Shown: positions 26,252-34,799 of the stretch, piece after piece
Numbering within the stretch: the stretch's first letter is position 1
How the letters are laid out: every line of letters starts with the position of its first letter
NCBI RefSeq assembly: GCF_001676025.1
Contig: NZ_LZFW01000068.1
Span: forward strand, 84,398 to 148,397
DNA: 64,000 bases
Source: Vibrio sp. UCD-FRSSP16_30
GTDB taxonomy: Bacteria > Pseudomonadota > Gammaproteobacteria > Enterobacterales > Vibrionaceae
Direction: 5' to 3'
The notes under the pieces: generated by a model
The model's input: the letters and a program-made list of their open reading frames with translations, nothing else
What the model was told of the DNA's origin: nothing
Databases searched by the model: none
Program-made: the position numbers and the translations under genes

Positions 26252-26435
26252 ATTTGCTTAACGCCAAATGAGCTCATCGAATCAAATTTCACGGCACAGT
26301 GTGCATCGTATCCATTCATTATAGAGCTCACGATTTTTAGAAAACCTAAGCAAACCAATCAGCTAAACTCTATTTGTATGCCATTATTGGCGTATACTGA
26401 TTTAACTCATCATAATATGTAATAGAGCAGGTTAT

Positions 26436-27527
26436 ATGACACAAACGTATGCGGAAATTTCTGGTTGGGGCAAATGTTTACCTCCAACGGTATTAAGTAA
26501 TGACGATCTGAGTACATTTTTAGCCACTTCTGATGAATGGATAAAACCACGCACTGGTATTTCTGCAAGGCGTATTAGCCATGTGCAAACCTCGGATCTT
26601 GCTACTGTGGCGGCGCAAAGAGCGATGGATTGCGCAGGAATCGAGGCCAGCGATCTGGATTTGATCATTGTTGCCACTTGTTCTCCTGATACCTTGATTC
26701 CTAATATAGCCTCTAAAATCCAAAATAACTTATCAGCGTTTCAAGCCGCCGCGTTTGATCTTAACGCCGCCTGTACGGGGTTTGTGTATGGATTAGAAAC
26801 CGCGACACGCATGATACAAGCGGGCAGTTATAAGCATGTACTGGTGATTGGCGCGGAAAGATTAAGCTTTTTTATTGATTGGACACAGCGTGATACTGCC
26901 GTTTTATTTGGCGATGGAGCAGGGGCGGTCGTGTTATCACAAACCGATCAGCAAGTGGGTTTATTGCAAAGTAAGTTAGGTTGCGACTCGGAAGGTCGAG
27001 ATATTTTGGCTGTGCCAAGTTTTGGTACCTCTATGCAAAGATTTGCCGCTGATAATGGCTATTTTGATTTTAACTTTGTTGGGCGTGAGATTTTTAAACG
27101 TGCTGTTAAAGGCATGGGCAGCGCCGCGCAACATGTGTTAAAAGAGGCGCAATTGCCCACCTCTGAAATTGATGTGGTGATCCCTCATCAAGCAAACATT
27201 CGCATTATTCAAACGTTATGCGATTTGGCCGGTATTGAACAAGAAAAAGCGTTTATCAATATACAAAACTATGGCAATACCTCAGCCGCAACTGTGCCTA
27301 TTGCCATTTGTGAGGCGGCAGAGCAAGGTGTGATTAAGCCCGGTTCTGAAATACTCACAGCGGCATTTGGCGCAGGTTTAACTTGGGGGGCAGGTCGTAT
27401 TCGTTGGGGGCAACGAGTGACTCCAATTAAACAAAGCCAAGTGGCATTGCCTGCCTGTGATAAAACGGCATTGCAATTGTTAGAGCAAGCCATTGAGCAT
27501 TGTAAAAATAATCCAAACAGAGGCTAA
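26436..27527 (+). CDS. FabH-like 3-oxoacyl-ACP synthase III
   Basis: A 363-residue thiolase-fold KAS III that condenses an acyl-CoA starter with malonyl-ACP. The triad is intact: Cys in [10 protein letters not shown] (near residue 113), His in PHQANIRI (near 252) and Asn in YGNTSAA (near 283). It is longer than FabH (about 317) because of a C-terminal extension of ~35 residues. It is not in a fab cluster, so it is more likely the second, accessory FabH found in vibrios. The nearby 16-bp tandem repeat precedes its promoter. Confidence 0.88.
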   Translation: MTQTYAEISGWGKCLPPTVLSNDDLSTFLATSDEWIKPRTGISARRISHVQTSDLATVAAQRAMDCAGIEASDLDLIIVATCSPDTLIPNIASKIQNNLSAFQAAAFDLNAACTGFVYGLETATRMIQAGSYKHVLVIGAERLSFFIDWTQRDTAVLFGDGAGAVVLSQTDQQVGLLQSKLGCDSEGRDILAVPSFGTSMQRFAADNGYFDFNFVGREIFKRAVKGMGSAAQHVLKEAQLPTSEIDVVIPHQANIRIIQTLCDLAGIEQEKAFINIQNYGNTSAATVPIAICEAAEQGVIKPGSEILTAAFGAGLTWGAGRIRWGQRVTPIKQSQVALPACDKTALQLLEQAIEHCKNNPNRG

Positions 27528-27545
27528 CAGGCTGACTCAATAAAC

Positions 27546-27583
27546 AAAGCTCTTCCTTATTATCAAAATTAGGTAAGAGCTTT
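27546..27583. terminator. Terminator-like hairpin between convergent genes
   Basis: AAAGCTCTT (27546-27554) pairs with AAGAGCTTT (27575-27583), with CCTTA/TAGG pairing inside. It lies between the KAS III gene and the CoA-disulfide reductase gene. Confidence 0.6.
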
Positions 27584-27617
27584 AAGTGAATCAGTTTATA
27601 AGTTATTGATATTTAAC

Positions 27618-29321
27618 TCATGCTTTAGCAATTTGATAAGTTTTATATCCGCCAATAAGGTTACAGGCTTGGTAGCCATTATTCACCAACTGGCGATAGG
27701 CAACGTTACCGCGTAACCCAACCTGACAATAAATGACAATCTGTTTGTCTTTTGGCAACTCATGCATACGATGACGAAGCTCATCAACTGGAATGTTGAT
27801 ATCACCCGCAATATGATTGCCGTTAACTCGCTCTGTTGGGTTGCGCACATCTAATAAAATCTGCTGTTCAGTCAACTGATCGATGGCGTCAAAATGAATC
27901 GCAGTCGCATCACCTTTGATGATATTTGTTGCCACAAAGGCGGCTTGGTTAATGACATCTTTTGCGCTTCCGTAGGGCGGAGCATAAGTTAATTCTAGAT
28001 GTTGTAATTGATCAACCGTCATTCCCGCTCGCTGCGCCACGGCCATGACATCAATGCGTTTATCCACACCATCTTTACCTGCTGCTTGCGCACCTAAAAT
28101 TTTTCCTGATTTAGGGTCAAATAATAGTTTAAAGGAAATGGTTTCAGCGCCAGGATAATAACTGGCATGACTTGCGGTGTGTACATAGACTTTTTCGTAA
28201 CTAACACCATCGCGTTTTAATTGTTTTTCGTTCTTTCCGGTAGAGGCGATGGCCAAATCAAAGATCTTACAAATGGCTGTGCCTTGTGTTCCTTGATAGC
28301 GTTCTTTTCTTCCAAGCATATTATCTGCGGCCATGCGACCTTGGCGGTTAGCTGGTCCTGCTAGAGGGACCAGTGTCTGAGCGCCAGAGACAAAGTCTTT
28401 ATCTTCTATGGCGTCACCCACGGCAAAGATATAAGGATCGCTAGTTTGCATTGCGTCATTAGTATAAATCCCTCCAAGATCGCCTATTTTAAGCCCGGCT
28501 TGTTGTGCTAAGGCGGTTTCTGGGCGCACGCCGATGGCCATGATTAGGATATCGGTGGTGAGAGTCTCGCCATTATTTAAAGAAAGCTTAAGCTCACCTT
28601 GAATGTGTTTATGCTGTTCGCTTTCCCCTGAGTCACTACTCGCGATATGGTCAGTGGCGAGATATTCAACCTTTTCAAGGGCAACACCGAGTTTTAAATC
28701 GATGCCTTTTTGACGGATCTCTTGGTGAGCAAAGCCTGCAATTTCACGATCCACCGGTGTCATTACCTGATCGGCCATCTCAACTAAAGTGGTTTTAATA
28801 CCCAGTTGATGAAACGCTTCCATCATCTCTAAACCAATAAAACCGCCTCCAACCACCGTCGCGTGCTCAGCTTTGTTGGTTTGTAGGGTCTGAATAATAC
28901 GATCCATATCAGGAATATTACGCAGCGAATAAGTCAAAGGGTTGTTAATCCCTGAAATAGGCGGGATAACAGGGCCTGCGCCAGGGCTCAGTAGTAGAAA
29001 ATCATAACTTTCAGAATATTGAGTGCCATTGAGAAGATTTTTGACCGTCACCGATTTATTTTGACGATCAATGGAGATGACCTCATTCATTACTCTGACA
29101 TCAACATTAAAGCGTGCTAAAAAGCTTTCAGGTGTTTGCAGCAAGAGCTTACTGCGATCTTTTATATCACCACCAATATGATAAGGAAGGCCACAATTAG
29201 CAAACGAAACGAATTCTCCACGTTCAAACATGATAATTTCTGCTTCTTCACTTAAACGGCGTGCTCTTGCCGCAGCAGAAGCGCCACCTGCAACGCCCCC
29301 AACAATCAGGATTTTAGTCAT
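27618..29321 (-). CDS. cdr: CoA-disulfide reductase with rhodanese domain
   Basis: A 567-residue FAD-dependent pyridine-nucleotide disulfide oxidoreductase fused to a rhodanese domain. It has GGVAGGASAA (FAD) at the N-terminus, a single active-site Cys at 43 (FANCGLPYH), a second Rossmann motif GGGFIGLEM near residue 165, and a C-terminal rhodanese with active Cys at about 532 (YCQVGLR). Such fusions reduce CoA-persulfide/polysulfide or CoA disulfide. It diverges from a BigR-type regulator gene, so expression is probably derepressed by reactive sulfur species. Confidence 0.92.
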   Translation of the reverse strand: MTKILIVGGVAGGASAAARARRLSEEAEIIMFERGEFVSFANCGLPYHIGGDIKDRSKLLLQTPESFLARFNVDVRVMNEVISIDRQNKSVTVKNLLNGTQYSESYDFLLLSPGAGPVIPPISGINNPLTYSLRNIPDMDRIIQTLQTNKAEHATVVGGGFIGLEMMEAFHQLGIKTTLVEMADQVMTPVDREIAGFAHQEIRQKGIDLKLGVALEKVEYLATDHIASSDSGESEQHKHIQGELKLSLNNGETLTTDILIMAIGVRPETALAQQAGLKIGDLGGIYTNDAMQTSDPYIFAVGDAIEDKDFVSGAQTLVPLAGPANRQGRMAADNMLGRKERYQGTQGTAICKIFDLAIASTGKNEKQLKRDGVSYEKVYVHTASHASYYPGAETISFKLLFDPKSGKILGAQAAGKDGVDKRIDVMAVAQRAGMTVDQLQHLELTYAPPYGSAKDVINQAAFVATNIIKGDATAIHFDAIDQLTEQQILLDVRNPTERVNGNHIAGDINIPVDELRHRMHELPKDKQIVIYCQVGLRGNVAYRQLVNNGYQACNLIGGYKTYQIAKA

Positions 29322-29373
29322 ACTATGGCTCCAAACTCATATGTTGTTTAATACAAGTGTTACTATATCAATT

Positions 29374-29393
29374 AATTTAGTGATTACTAATTT
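29374..29393. promoter_or_regulatory. Second inverted repeat in the cdr-bigR intergenic region
   Basis: TTAGT-gatt-ACTAA within AATTTAGTGATTACTAATTT; related in sequence to the stronger dyad at 29416-29441 and about 45 bp away, close to the start of cdr. Possible second binding site for the divergent regulator. Confidence 0.45.
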
Positions 29394-29415
29394 TATTTAA
29401 TCTAAATTTATTAAA

Positions 29416-29441
29416 CCTTAATTAGTGTTGACTAATTAAGG
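29416..29441. promoter_or_regulatory. Perfect 10-6-10 inverted repeat, candidate BigR-type operator
   Basis: CCTTAATTAG (29416-29425), TGTTGA, CTAATTAAGG (29432-29441), between divergent cdr and the ArsR-family gene. Shares CTAATT/ATTAG half-sites with the neighbouring dyad at 29374-29393, as expected for a dimeric ArsR regulator binding twice. Confidence 0.65.
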
Positions 29442-29500
29442 CGCTAGTTTACACTAAGGAAAGTAAATTAATGAGCACCTTATATGATTGAGCACCTTGT

Positions 29501-29854
29501 ATGAATGTAGACGAAAAAGTGGCTAAAGAAGATGTCGACCTTTGCGATGTGCAGCAACACGCGCAGTTACAAGAATTGAGAGAGCGAGCTGATAAGGTAG
29601 CGTCTGTTTTAAAGGTGCTGTCTCATTCAGAGCGCTTAATGGTGGTTTGCCAATTAATTGAAGGAGAGAAGGGCGTACCTGATCTTCTTCAAACATCGTG
29701 TTTGAATCAATCAGCCTTGTCACAACACTTAAAAGTGTTGCGTGACAATGAGTTAGTACAAGTGCGTAAACAGTCGCAAAAAGTATTTTATTCATTAAAA
29801 AATAAGCAGGTCGAACAACTGGTTCAATCGCTATACCAAATTTACTGCGTGTAA
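29501..29854 (+). CDS. bigR: BigR/SqrR-type ArsR-family repressor
   Basis: A 117-residue winged-helix regulator. The recognition helix is in QSALSQHLKVLRDNELV. Two cysteines, C50 (RLMVVCQL, in helix alpha2) and C116 (LYQIYC, in the last helix), occupy the positions of the redox pair of BigR, YgaV and SqrR, which form a tetrasulfide or disulfide on exposure to persulfides and leave DNA. Additional cysteines are at 15 and 67. The start ATG lacks a strong ribosome site. It is followed by two YeeE/YedE channel genes in an operon, 10 bp apart. Confidence 0.88.
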   Translation: MNVDEKVAKEDVDLCDVQQHAQLQELRERADKVASVLKVLSHSERLMVVCQLIEGEKGVPDLLQTSCLNQSALSQHLKVLRDNELVQVRKQSQKVFYSLKNKQVEQLVQSLYQIYCV

Positions 29855-29864
29855 GGAGAAGTTT

Positions 29865-30287
29865 GTGGAGTTTAGTATTCCTTGGTCCTCGTTATTTGGA
29901 GGCATGTTACTTGGGGTATCCGCGTCAATATTGTTGCTGTTTAACGGTAAAATTGCCGGTATTAGTGGCATTATTTCTGGATTGATAAAAAACCAAACTG
30001 GCGATAGAGGTTGGCGTTGGTTGTTTGCTTTGGGCATGGTCGCCGGTGGTGTATTGGGCACAACCGCATTGAATGCGTATATTCCAACTAGTTACGACAC
30101 TGGCTTAGGGATACTGTTGTTAGGTGGTTTGCTAGTGGGTTTTGGAACAAAGATTGGTAATGGCTGCACTTCTGGGCATGGAATATGTGGAATTGGCCGA
30201 CTGTCTAAACGCTCTATAGTGGCGACTTGTGTATTTATGCTGGTGGCTGCAATAACCGTATTCGTTCGTTTGCATTTAATAAGGTAG
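29865..30287 (+). CDS. YeeE/YedE-family membrane protein (PmpA-like)
   Basis: A 140-residue half-length YeeE/YedE protein with four hydrophobic segments. It has the family motif [23 protein letters not shown] (GNGCTSGHG around residues 100-108), in which the central cysteines probably handle sulfur. The start is GTG 29865, directly after AAGGAGAA. It forms a pair with the next gene; such pairs transport sulfur compounds such as thiosulfate or persulfide sulfur into cells. Co-transcribed with the BigR-type gene. Confidence 0.87.
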   Translation: MEFSIPWSSLFGGMLLGVSASILLLFNGKIAGISGIISGLIKNQTGDRGWRWLFALGMVAGGVLGTTALNAYIPTSYDTGLGILLLGGLLVGFGTKIGNGCTSGHGICGIGRLSKRSIVATCVFMLVAAITVFVRLHLIR

Positions 30288-30291
30288 TTTT

Positions 30292-30708
30292 ATGTTTAGA
30301 ATCATCTCGTTAGTTGCCGGAATCCTATTTGGCTTGGGTATGGCGCTATCTGGTATGGCCGACCCCAATAAAGTGATCGCCTTTTTAGATGTGGCGGGCG
30401 ATTGGGATCCCAGTCTTGCCTTTGTTATGGGCGGAGCACTGGCAGTATTCTTGCCGGTTTACTTTTTGTTGATTAAAAAGCGTTCCCAGCCAATCGTCAG
30501 TGAAACCTTTTGTGTATCCCAAAACAGTGTTATTGATAAACCGTTACTGATTGGTGCTGCCTTATTTGGTATTGGCTGGGGGTTGGTAGGTGTTTGTCCC
30601 GGTCCAGTTATATCATCACTGGGCGCTGGTAATAGCCAAGCTTGGCTGTTTTTAGTGGCAATGCTGGTGGGTTTTTCCATTGCTGGTAAAGTGCTGAAAG
30701 CAAAATAA
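30292..30708 (+). CDS. YeeE/YedE-family membrane protein, second half (PmpB-like)
   Basis: A 138-residue partner of the preceding channel protein, four hydrophobic segments. It carries FGLGMALSGMADPNKV in the first half and GWGLVGVCPGPVISSLGAG in the second, where the single Cys in VCPGP is the family sulfur-relay cysteine. Four bases separate it from the previous gene. It ends 20 bp before the hairpin at 30729. Confidence 0.87.
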   Translation: MFRIISLVAGILFGLGMALSGMADPNKVIAFLDVAGDWDPSLAFVMGGALAVFLPVYFLLIKKRSQPIVSETFCVSQNSVIDKPLLIGAALFGIGWGLVGVCPGPVISSLGAGNSQAWLFLVAMLVGFSIAGKVLKAK

Positions 30709-30728
30709 GCGTTGCACTCATTTATCAA

Positions 30729-30766
30729 TAAACAAGCCCTGATAGTTTATTATTCGGGCTTGTTTA
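30729..30766. terminator. Bidirectional hairpin terminator
   Basis: TAAACAAGCCC (30729-30739) pairs with GGGCTTGTTTA (30756-30766). It sits between the sulfur-channel operon and the convergent endonuclease/exonuclease/phosphatase gene whose stop codon is at 30775. Confidence 0.8.
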
Positions 30767-30774
30767 GTTTTGGA

Positions 30775-31680
30775 TTATAGGCTTAATGAGAAAGACACAG
30801 GGCAGTGATCACTTAACCGATAGTTAAGGACATCGTGCTTGCTAAAAACAGTCTGTTTGGGTTTAGAAAAAGTTAAATCCTCACTGACAACGACATGATC
30901 GATCAAACTTTTAAACTGGTGAGTCTGCTTAGGATTTCGGTTTGAACGAATTACGCAATTTGCTTGGGTATTCTTTGTTGCCAGTACGGCATGTTGCGTA
31001 TTTTTAGTTAGGGTTTTCCATAACCAGTCTCCTCGATAAGCTAAATTATGATTAAAGTCTCCTAACAGCGCATACGACTGATCTTGCGCTTCTCTTTGCG
31101 CAATCCACTGATTTAACTTCTTCGCTTGAGCCTGTAAAAGATTACACGAGTAATTATTATGCTTTTTACCAATACAACCCGCTTTTAGATGTATAGACAA
31201 TAAATGAACACTGGAAGAGGCCGATTTAACTTCAATGTAGGTGGCAAAGCGTAATTTACCATTTCGCTTTGTATTGAGATTAAGATCAGGATGCTCGATG
31301 AGCTGTAAATCTTTGCGCACCGCAAAGCCGGTGTATTGATTGATGTCAGAAAACTGCCTTGAGGTGTTGCTTAGGTGGGAGCGCTCAGATAGCACGATGC
31401 TATATTGAGTTCCGACCACTTGTTGTATTGCTTGAATGTCATCGACTTCTTGAAAAGCCAATAGATCCGGTTTAATGCGAGAGAAATATTGAGACAAGGT
31501 AGAGAAGTCTTCTGCGCTGCGCTGAACTTTCGATAATTGTGGATAACTATGCTGAGACAACCACTCAATGTTCCAACCAGAGAGGATTAATTTATCGGCA
31601 TAAGCAACATTGGACAGGCTAATGAACAGCAATATTAGCCCGCTAAATGCAAGTGTTTTTTTTCTAATAATTTTTTTCAA
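30775..31680 (-). CDS. Secreted endonuclease/exonuclease/phosphatase-family protein
   Basis: A 301-residue EEP-fold protein with a Sec signal peptide (cleavage after NVAYA, residue ~28), so probably periplasmic or secreted. Motifs: SGWNIEWL (Asn ligand), LAFQEVDD (metal-binding Glu), LLSIHLKAGC, LLGDFNHN (catalytic Asp and Asn), and the closing SDHCPVSF (catalytic His). DNase or phosphodiesterase activity is likely, substrate unknown. Monocistronic, divergent from nrdD. Confidence 0.85.
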   Translation of the reverse strand: MKKIIRKKTLAFSGLILLFISLSNVAYADKLILSGWNIEWLSQHSYPQLSKVQRSAEDFSTLSQYFSRIKPDLLAFQEVDDIQAIQQVVGTQYSIVLSERSHLSNTSRQFSDINQYTGFAVRKDLQLIEHPDLNLNTKRNGKLRFATYIEVKSASSSVHLLSIHLKAGCIGKKHNNYSCNLLQAQAKKLNQWIAQREAQDQSYALLGDFNHNLAYRGDWLWKTLTKNTQHAVLATKNTQANCVIRSNRNPKQTHQFKSLIDHVVVSEDLTFSKPKQTVFSKHDVLNYRLSDHCPVSFSLSL

Positions 31681-31828
31681 CTTTCAATATTCCTGTTCAT
31701 CGCCCATCTCAAAAGCACTTTAAAAAATGCAACCCATACAAAAAAAATAAACAGGTTTTTTTTGATTTGTGAGAGGCGTATTTTATTGAGAAAAGATCGT
31801 TCTCAAAATAACAGACTTAACCGTTATA

Positions 31829-31842
31829 TTGATCTAGATCAA
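31829..31842 (+). promoter_or_regulatory. Perfect FNR box of the nrdDG promoter
   Basis: TTGATCTAGATCAA matches the FNR consensus perfectly. A -10 element TTAAAT is at 31865-31870; a start at about 31877 puts the box at -41.5, again a class II arrangement. Confidence 0.85.
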
Positions 31843-31864
31843 GAACATCAAGTGGCGCATCTCG

Positions 31865-31870
31865 TTAAAT
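31865..31870 (+). promoter_or_regulatory. -10 element of nrdD
   Basis: TTAAAT, correctly placed 12 to 7 bases before a transcription start at about 31877 given the upstream FNR box. No -35 match is needed at an FNR class II promoter. Confidence 0.55.
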
Positions 31871-31874
31871 ACGT

Positions 31875-31921
31875 CCACAATATGTAGTGTCAAACCGTCA
31901 GTTAACCACCCTATATAGTGT
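31875..31921 (+). promoter_or_regulatory. Paired NrdR boxes
   Basis: CCACAATATGTAGTGT (31875-31890) and CCACCCTATATAGTGT (31906-31921) share 13 of 16 bases and resemble the NrdR box. They lie 31 bp apart, three helical turns, the spacing usual for NrdR pairs, immediately downstream of the predicted start, so NrdR would repress nrdDG. A weaker third candidate, TGTGTATATACTGTGT, is at 31925-31940. Confidence 0.75.
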
Positions 31922-31953
31922 ATCTGTGTATATACTGTGTGTAAGGAGAAATT

Positions 31954-34074
31954 GTGAAACCAGTTGTTTTAAAAAGAGATGGCTCTCTTGCCCCATTCAC
32001 TAAAGATCGAATTGTAGTCGCGATTAAAGGCGCTGCTACAGAGGTTGATCAAAACCTTTCGAGCTACGCCGAAGATGTTGCATTATCGGTTGAGGGACAA
32101 CTGGCTGACAGCCAAGAAGTAGATATTCAACAAATCCAAACATTAGTCGAAAACGAACTGATGCAAGGTCCTTTTAAAGGCTTGGCTCGCTCATACATCG
32201 AATACCGTCACGACCGTGATAAAGCGCGCGAGAAAAAAAGTGCTCTCAACCAAGAGATTCAAGGCTTAATTGAACAATCTAACGCAGATTTGCTCAATGA
32301 AAACGCCAATAAAGATGGCAAAGTTATCCCAACTCAGCGTGATCTTTTAGCCGGCATTGTGGCTAAACATTACGCTAAAACGCACATCTTGCCGCGTGAT
32401 ATTGTCCAAGCTCATGATCAGGGTGACATTCACTATCATGATCTTGATTATGCACCGTTCTTCCCAATGTTCAACTGCATGCTTATTGATCTTAAAGGCA
32501 TGTTAACACATGGATTTAAGATGGGTAATGCTGAGATTGATACCCCTAAGTCAATCTCGACTGCGACCGCTGTTACCGCGCAAATCATTGCGCAAGTGGC
32601 AAGCCACATCTACGGCGGAACAACCATCAACCGTATTGATGAAGTGCTTGAACCGTACGTTATGCACAGCTATGACAAGCACCTTGAAGTGGCGAAAGAG
32701 TGGGATATTCACGATCCTAAAGCATTCGCGCAATCTCGCACTGAAAAAGAATGTTATGACGCATTCCAATCATTAGAGTATGAAGTCAACACTTTGCATA
32801 CCGCCAATGGCCAAACGCCGTTTGTCACATTTGGTTTTGGTTTAGGCGCATCATGGGCTTCTAAACTGATTCAAACGTCAATTTTGAAAAACCGTATTGC
32901 TGGGTTGGGTAAAAACAGTAAGACGGCAGTTTTCCCTAAATTAGTCTTTGGCATTAAAGATGGTTTGAACCATAAACCTTCTGATCCAAGTTATGACATT
33001 AAGCAATTGGCATTAGAGTGCGCGACTAAGCGTATGTATCCAGACATTTTAAACTACGACAAAGTGGTTGAAGTCACTGGTTCATTTAAAACCCCAATGG
33101 GTTGTCGTAGCTTCTTAGACGTTTATGAAGAAAACGGCGAAATGATTCATGATGGGCGTAATAACCTAGGTGTTGTGAGCTTAAATCTTCCTCGTATTGC
33201 ACTGCAAGCTAAAGGCAGCGAAGCGACTTTTTATCAATTACTGGATGAAAAACTGGCTACGGCACGTCGCGCTTTAGAAACTCGTATTTCTCGTTTAGAA
33301 AATGTGAAAGCCCGCGTAGCTCCGATTCTGTATATGGAAGGTGCGTGTGGCGTTCGATTAAAAGCGGATGATTCAGTCGCTGAAATATTTAAACATGGTC
33401 GTGCTTCTATTTCACTCGGCTACATTGGTATCCATGAGACGATTAATGCACTTTATGGCGCAGATCAACACGTGTTTGACGAATCAGGATTGCGTGATAA
33501 AGCATTAGCTATTATCTCTTACTTGAAACAAAACGTTGAACTTTGGACCCAAGAAACCGGTTACGGATTTAGTCTTTATGGCACGCCAAGTGAAAACCTA
33601 TGCAGCCGCTTCTGCCAAATCGACACTAAAGAATTTGGTGTGATCAAAGGAGTAACGGATAAAGGTTACTACACCAATAGCTTCCATTTAGATGTGGAAA
33701 AAAAGGTCAATCCTTACGATAAAATTGATTTTGAAATGCCGTATCCACACATTTCAACGGGCGGTTTCATCTGCTACGGCGAATTTCCAAATATGCAGCG
33801 CAACATTGAAGCGTTAGAAAATGTTTGGGATTATTCATACTCTCGCGTTCCATATTACGGGACTAATACGCCGATTGATGAGTGTTATGAGTGTGGCTTC
33901 AATGGCGAATTTGATTGCACCAGTAAAGGTTTTACCTGTCCAAACTGTGGCAACCATGATTCTTCTAAAGTGTCTGTAACCCGCCGAGTTTGTGGTTATT
34001 TAGGTAGCCCTGATGCGCGTCCATTCAACTTTGGTAAGCAAGAAGAAGTGAAACGCCGCGTTAAACATTTATAA
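31954..34074 (+). CDS. nrdD: Anaerobic ribonucleoside-triphosphate reductase
   Basis: A 706-residue class III ribonucleotide reductase, the glycyl-radical enzyme that makes dNTPs without oxygen. The N-terminal ATP-cone (VVLKRDGSLAPFTKDRIVVAI) senses ATP/dATP; the C-terminal zinc site has two Cys pairs (CYEC and CPNC); the radical glycine is in RRVCGYLGSP near residue 680. Start is GTG 31954, placed after AAGGAGAA. Expressed from an FNR promoter with NrdR boxes, upstream of its activase nrdG. Confidence 0.97.
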   Translation: MKPVVLKRDGSLAPFTKDRIVVAIKGAATEVDQNLSSYAEDVALSVEGQLADSQEVDIQQIQTLVENELMQGPFKGLARSYIEYRHDRDKAREKKSALNQEIQGLIEQSNADLLNENANKDGKVIPTQRDLLAGIVAKHYAKTHILPRDIVQAHDQGDIHYHDLDYAPFFPMFNCMLIDLKGMLTHGFKMGNAEIDTPKSISTATAVTAQIIAQVASHIYGGTTINRIDEVLEPYVMHSYDKHLEVAKEWDIHDPKAFAQSRTEKECYDAFQSLEYEVNTLHTANGQTPFVTFGFGLGASWASKLIQTSILKNRIAGLGKNSKTAVFPKLVFGIKDGLNHKPSDPSYDIKQLALECATKRMYPDILNYDKVVEVTGSFKTPMGCRSFLDVYEENGEMIHDGRNNLGVVSLNLPRIALQAKGSEATFYQLLDEKLATARRALETRISRLENVKARVAPILYMEGACGVRLKADDSVAEIFKHGRASISLGYIGIHETINALYGADQHVFDESGLRDKALAIISYLKQNVELWTQETGYGFSLYGTPSENLCSRFCQIDTKEFGVIKGVTDKGYYTNSFHLDVEKKVNPYDKIDFEMPYPHISTGGFICYGEFPNMQRNIEALENVWDYSYSRVPYYGTNTPIDECYECGFNGEFDCTSKGFTCPNCGNHDSSKVSVTRRVCGYLGSPDARPFNFGKQEEVKRRVKHL

Positions 34075-34127
34075 TGTGTAAGTAAAAATATACGTGTAAG
34101 TAAAAAGTAACAAGAAGTAGAAAACAG

Positions 34128-34598
34128 ATGAATTACCATAATTATTACCCGGTGGATGTTGTTAACGGGGAAGGGACACGTTGTACCTTGTTTGTCTCTG
34201 GATGCATTCACCAATGCCGAGGTTGTTATAATCAATCCACTTGGTCACCTACATCAGGAAGTGTTTTCACTCAAGAGATGGAAGATCAGATCATAGCGGA
34301 TCTTAACGATACTCGTATTAAACGTCGTGGTTTATCTCTTTCTGGAGGCGATCCTCTTTATCCTGGTAACTTACAGGCGATACTTAAGCTTGTTAAACGA
34401 GTTAAAGATGAATGTGATGGTAAAGATATTTGGTTATGGACCGGCTATGAACTGGCCGAGCTGACCGAAGAACAACAACAAGTTGTGCAGTATGTCGATA
34501 CTCTCATTGATGGTAAGTTCGTAAAAGACTTAGCCGATGCGAGACTGGAGTGGCGGGGCAGTTCTAACCAAGTGATTCATCGCTTTACTCTCGATTAA
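34128..34598 (+). CDS. nrdG: Anaerobic ribonucleotide-reductase activase
   Basis: A 156-residue radical-SAM activase that generates the glycyl radical of NrdD. The cluster motif is C-x3-C-x2-C in CIHQCRGCYN (near residues 26-33), followed by the GGDPL motif for SAM binding. Its size is as for E. coli NrdG. Located 53 bp after nrdD in the same direction; terminated by the strong hairpin at 34655. Confidence 0.96.
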   Translation: MNYHNYYPVDVVNGEGTRCTLFVSGCIHQCRGCYNQSTWSPTSGSVFTQEMEDQIIADLNDTRIKRRGLSLSGGDPLYPGNLQAILKLVKRVKDECDGKDIWLWTGYELAELTEEQQQVVQYVDTLIDGKFVKDLADARLEWRGSSNQVIHRFTLD

Positions 34599-34654
34599 CG
34601 GATCTCTTGTAAAAAAGGCTGCATTGTTAAATAAGCGGTCAATTACCTGATAAT

Positions 34655-34692
34655 ATATGGGACAGTGTGTATAACCTGTCCCATATTTTTTA
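34655..34692 (+). terminator. Rho-independent terminator after nrdG
   Basis: ATATGGGACAG (34655-34665) pairs with CTGTCCCATAT (34676-34686), followed by six T's (34687-34692). A strong intrinsic terminator for nrdDG. Confidence 0.9.
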
Positions 34693-34799
34693 ACAAAATA
34701 TTCCCTCGTATCAGTTAAAACCTGATTAACTATTTCGATTTCTCCTCGCAAATGATAACGTGACATTATCCAAATGAATTTCAAAGGGTTGTGACTTTC

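Noticed and set aside
26228..26422. 64-codon frame before the KAS III gene
   Set aside because: Starts in a 16-bp tandem repeat and has no ribosome site or protein-like pattern.
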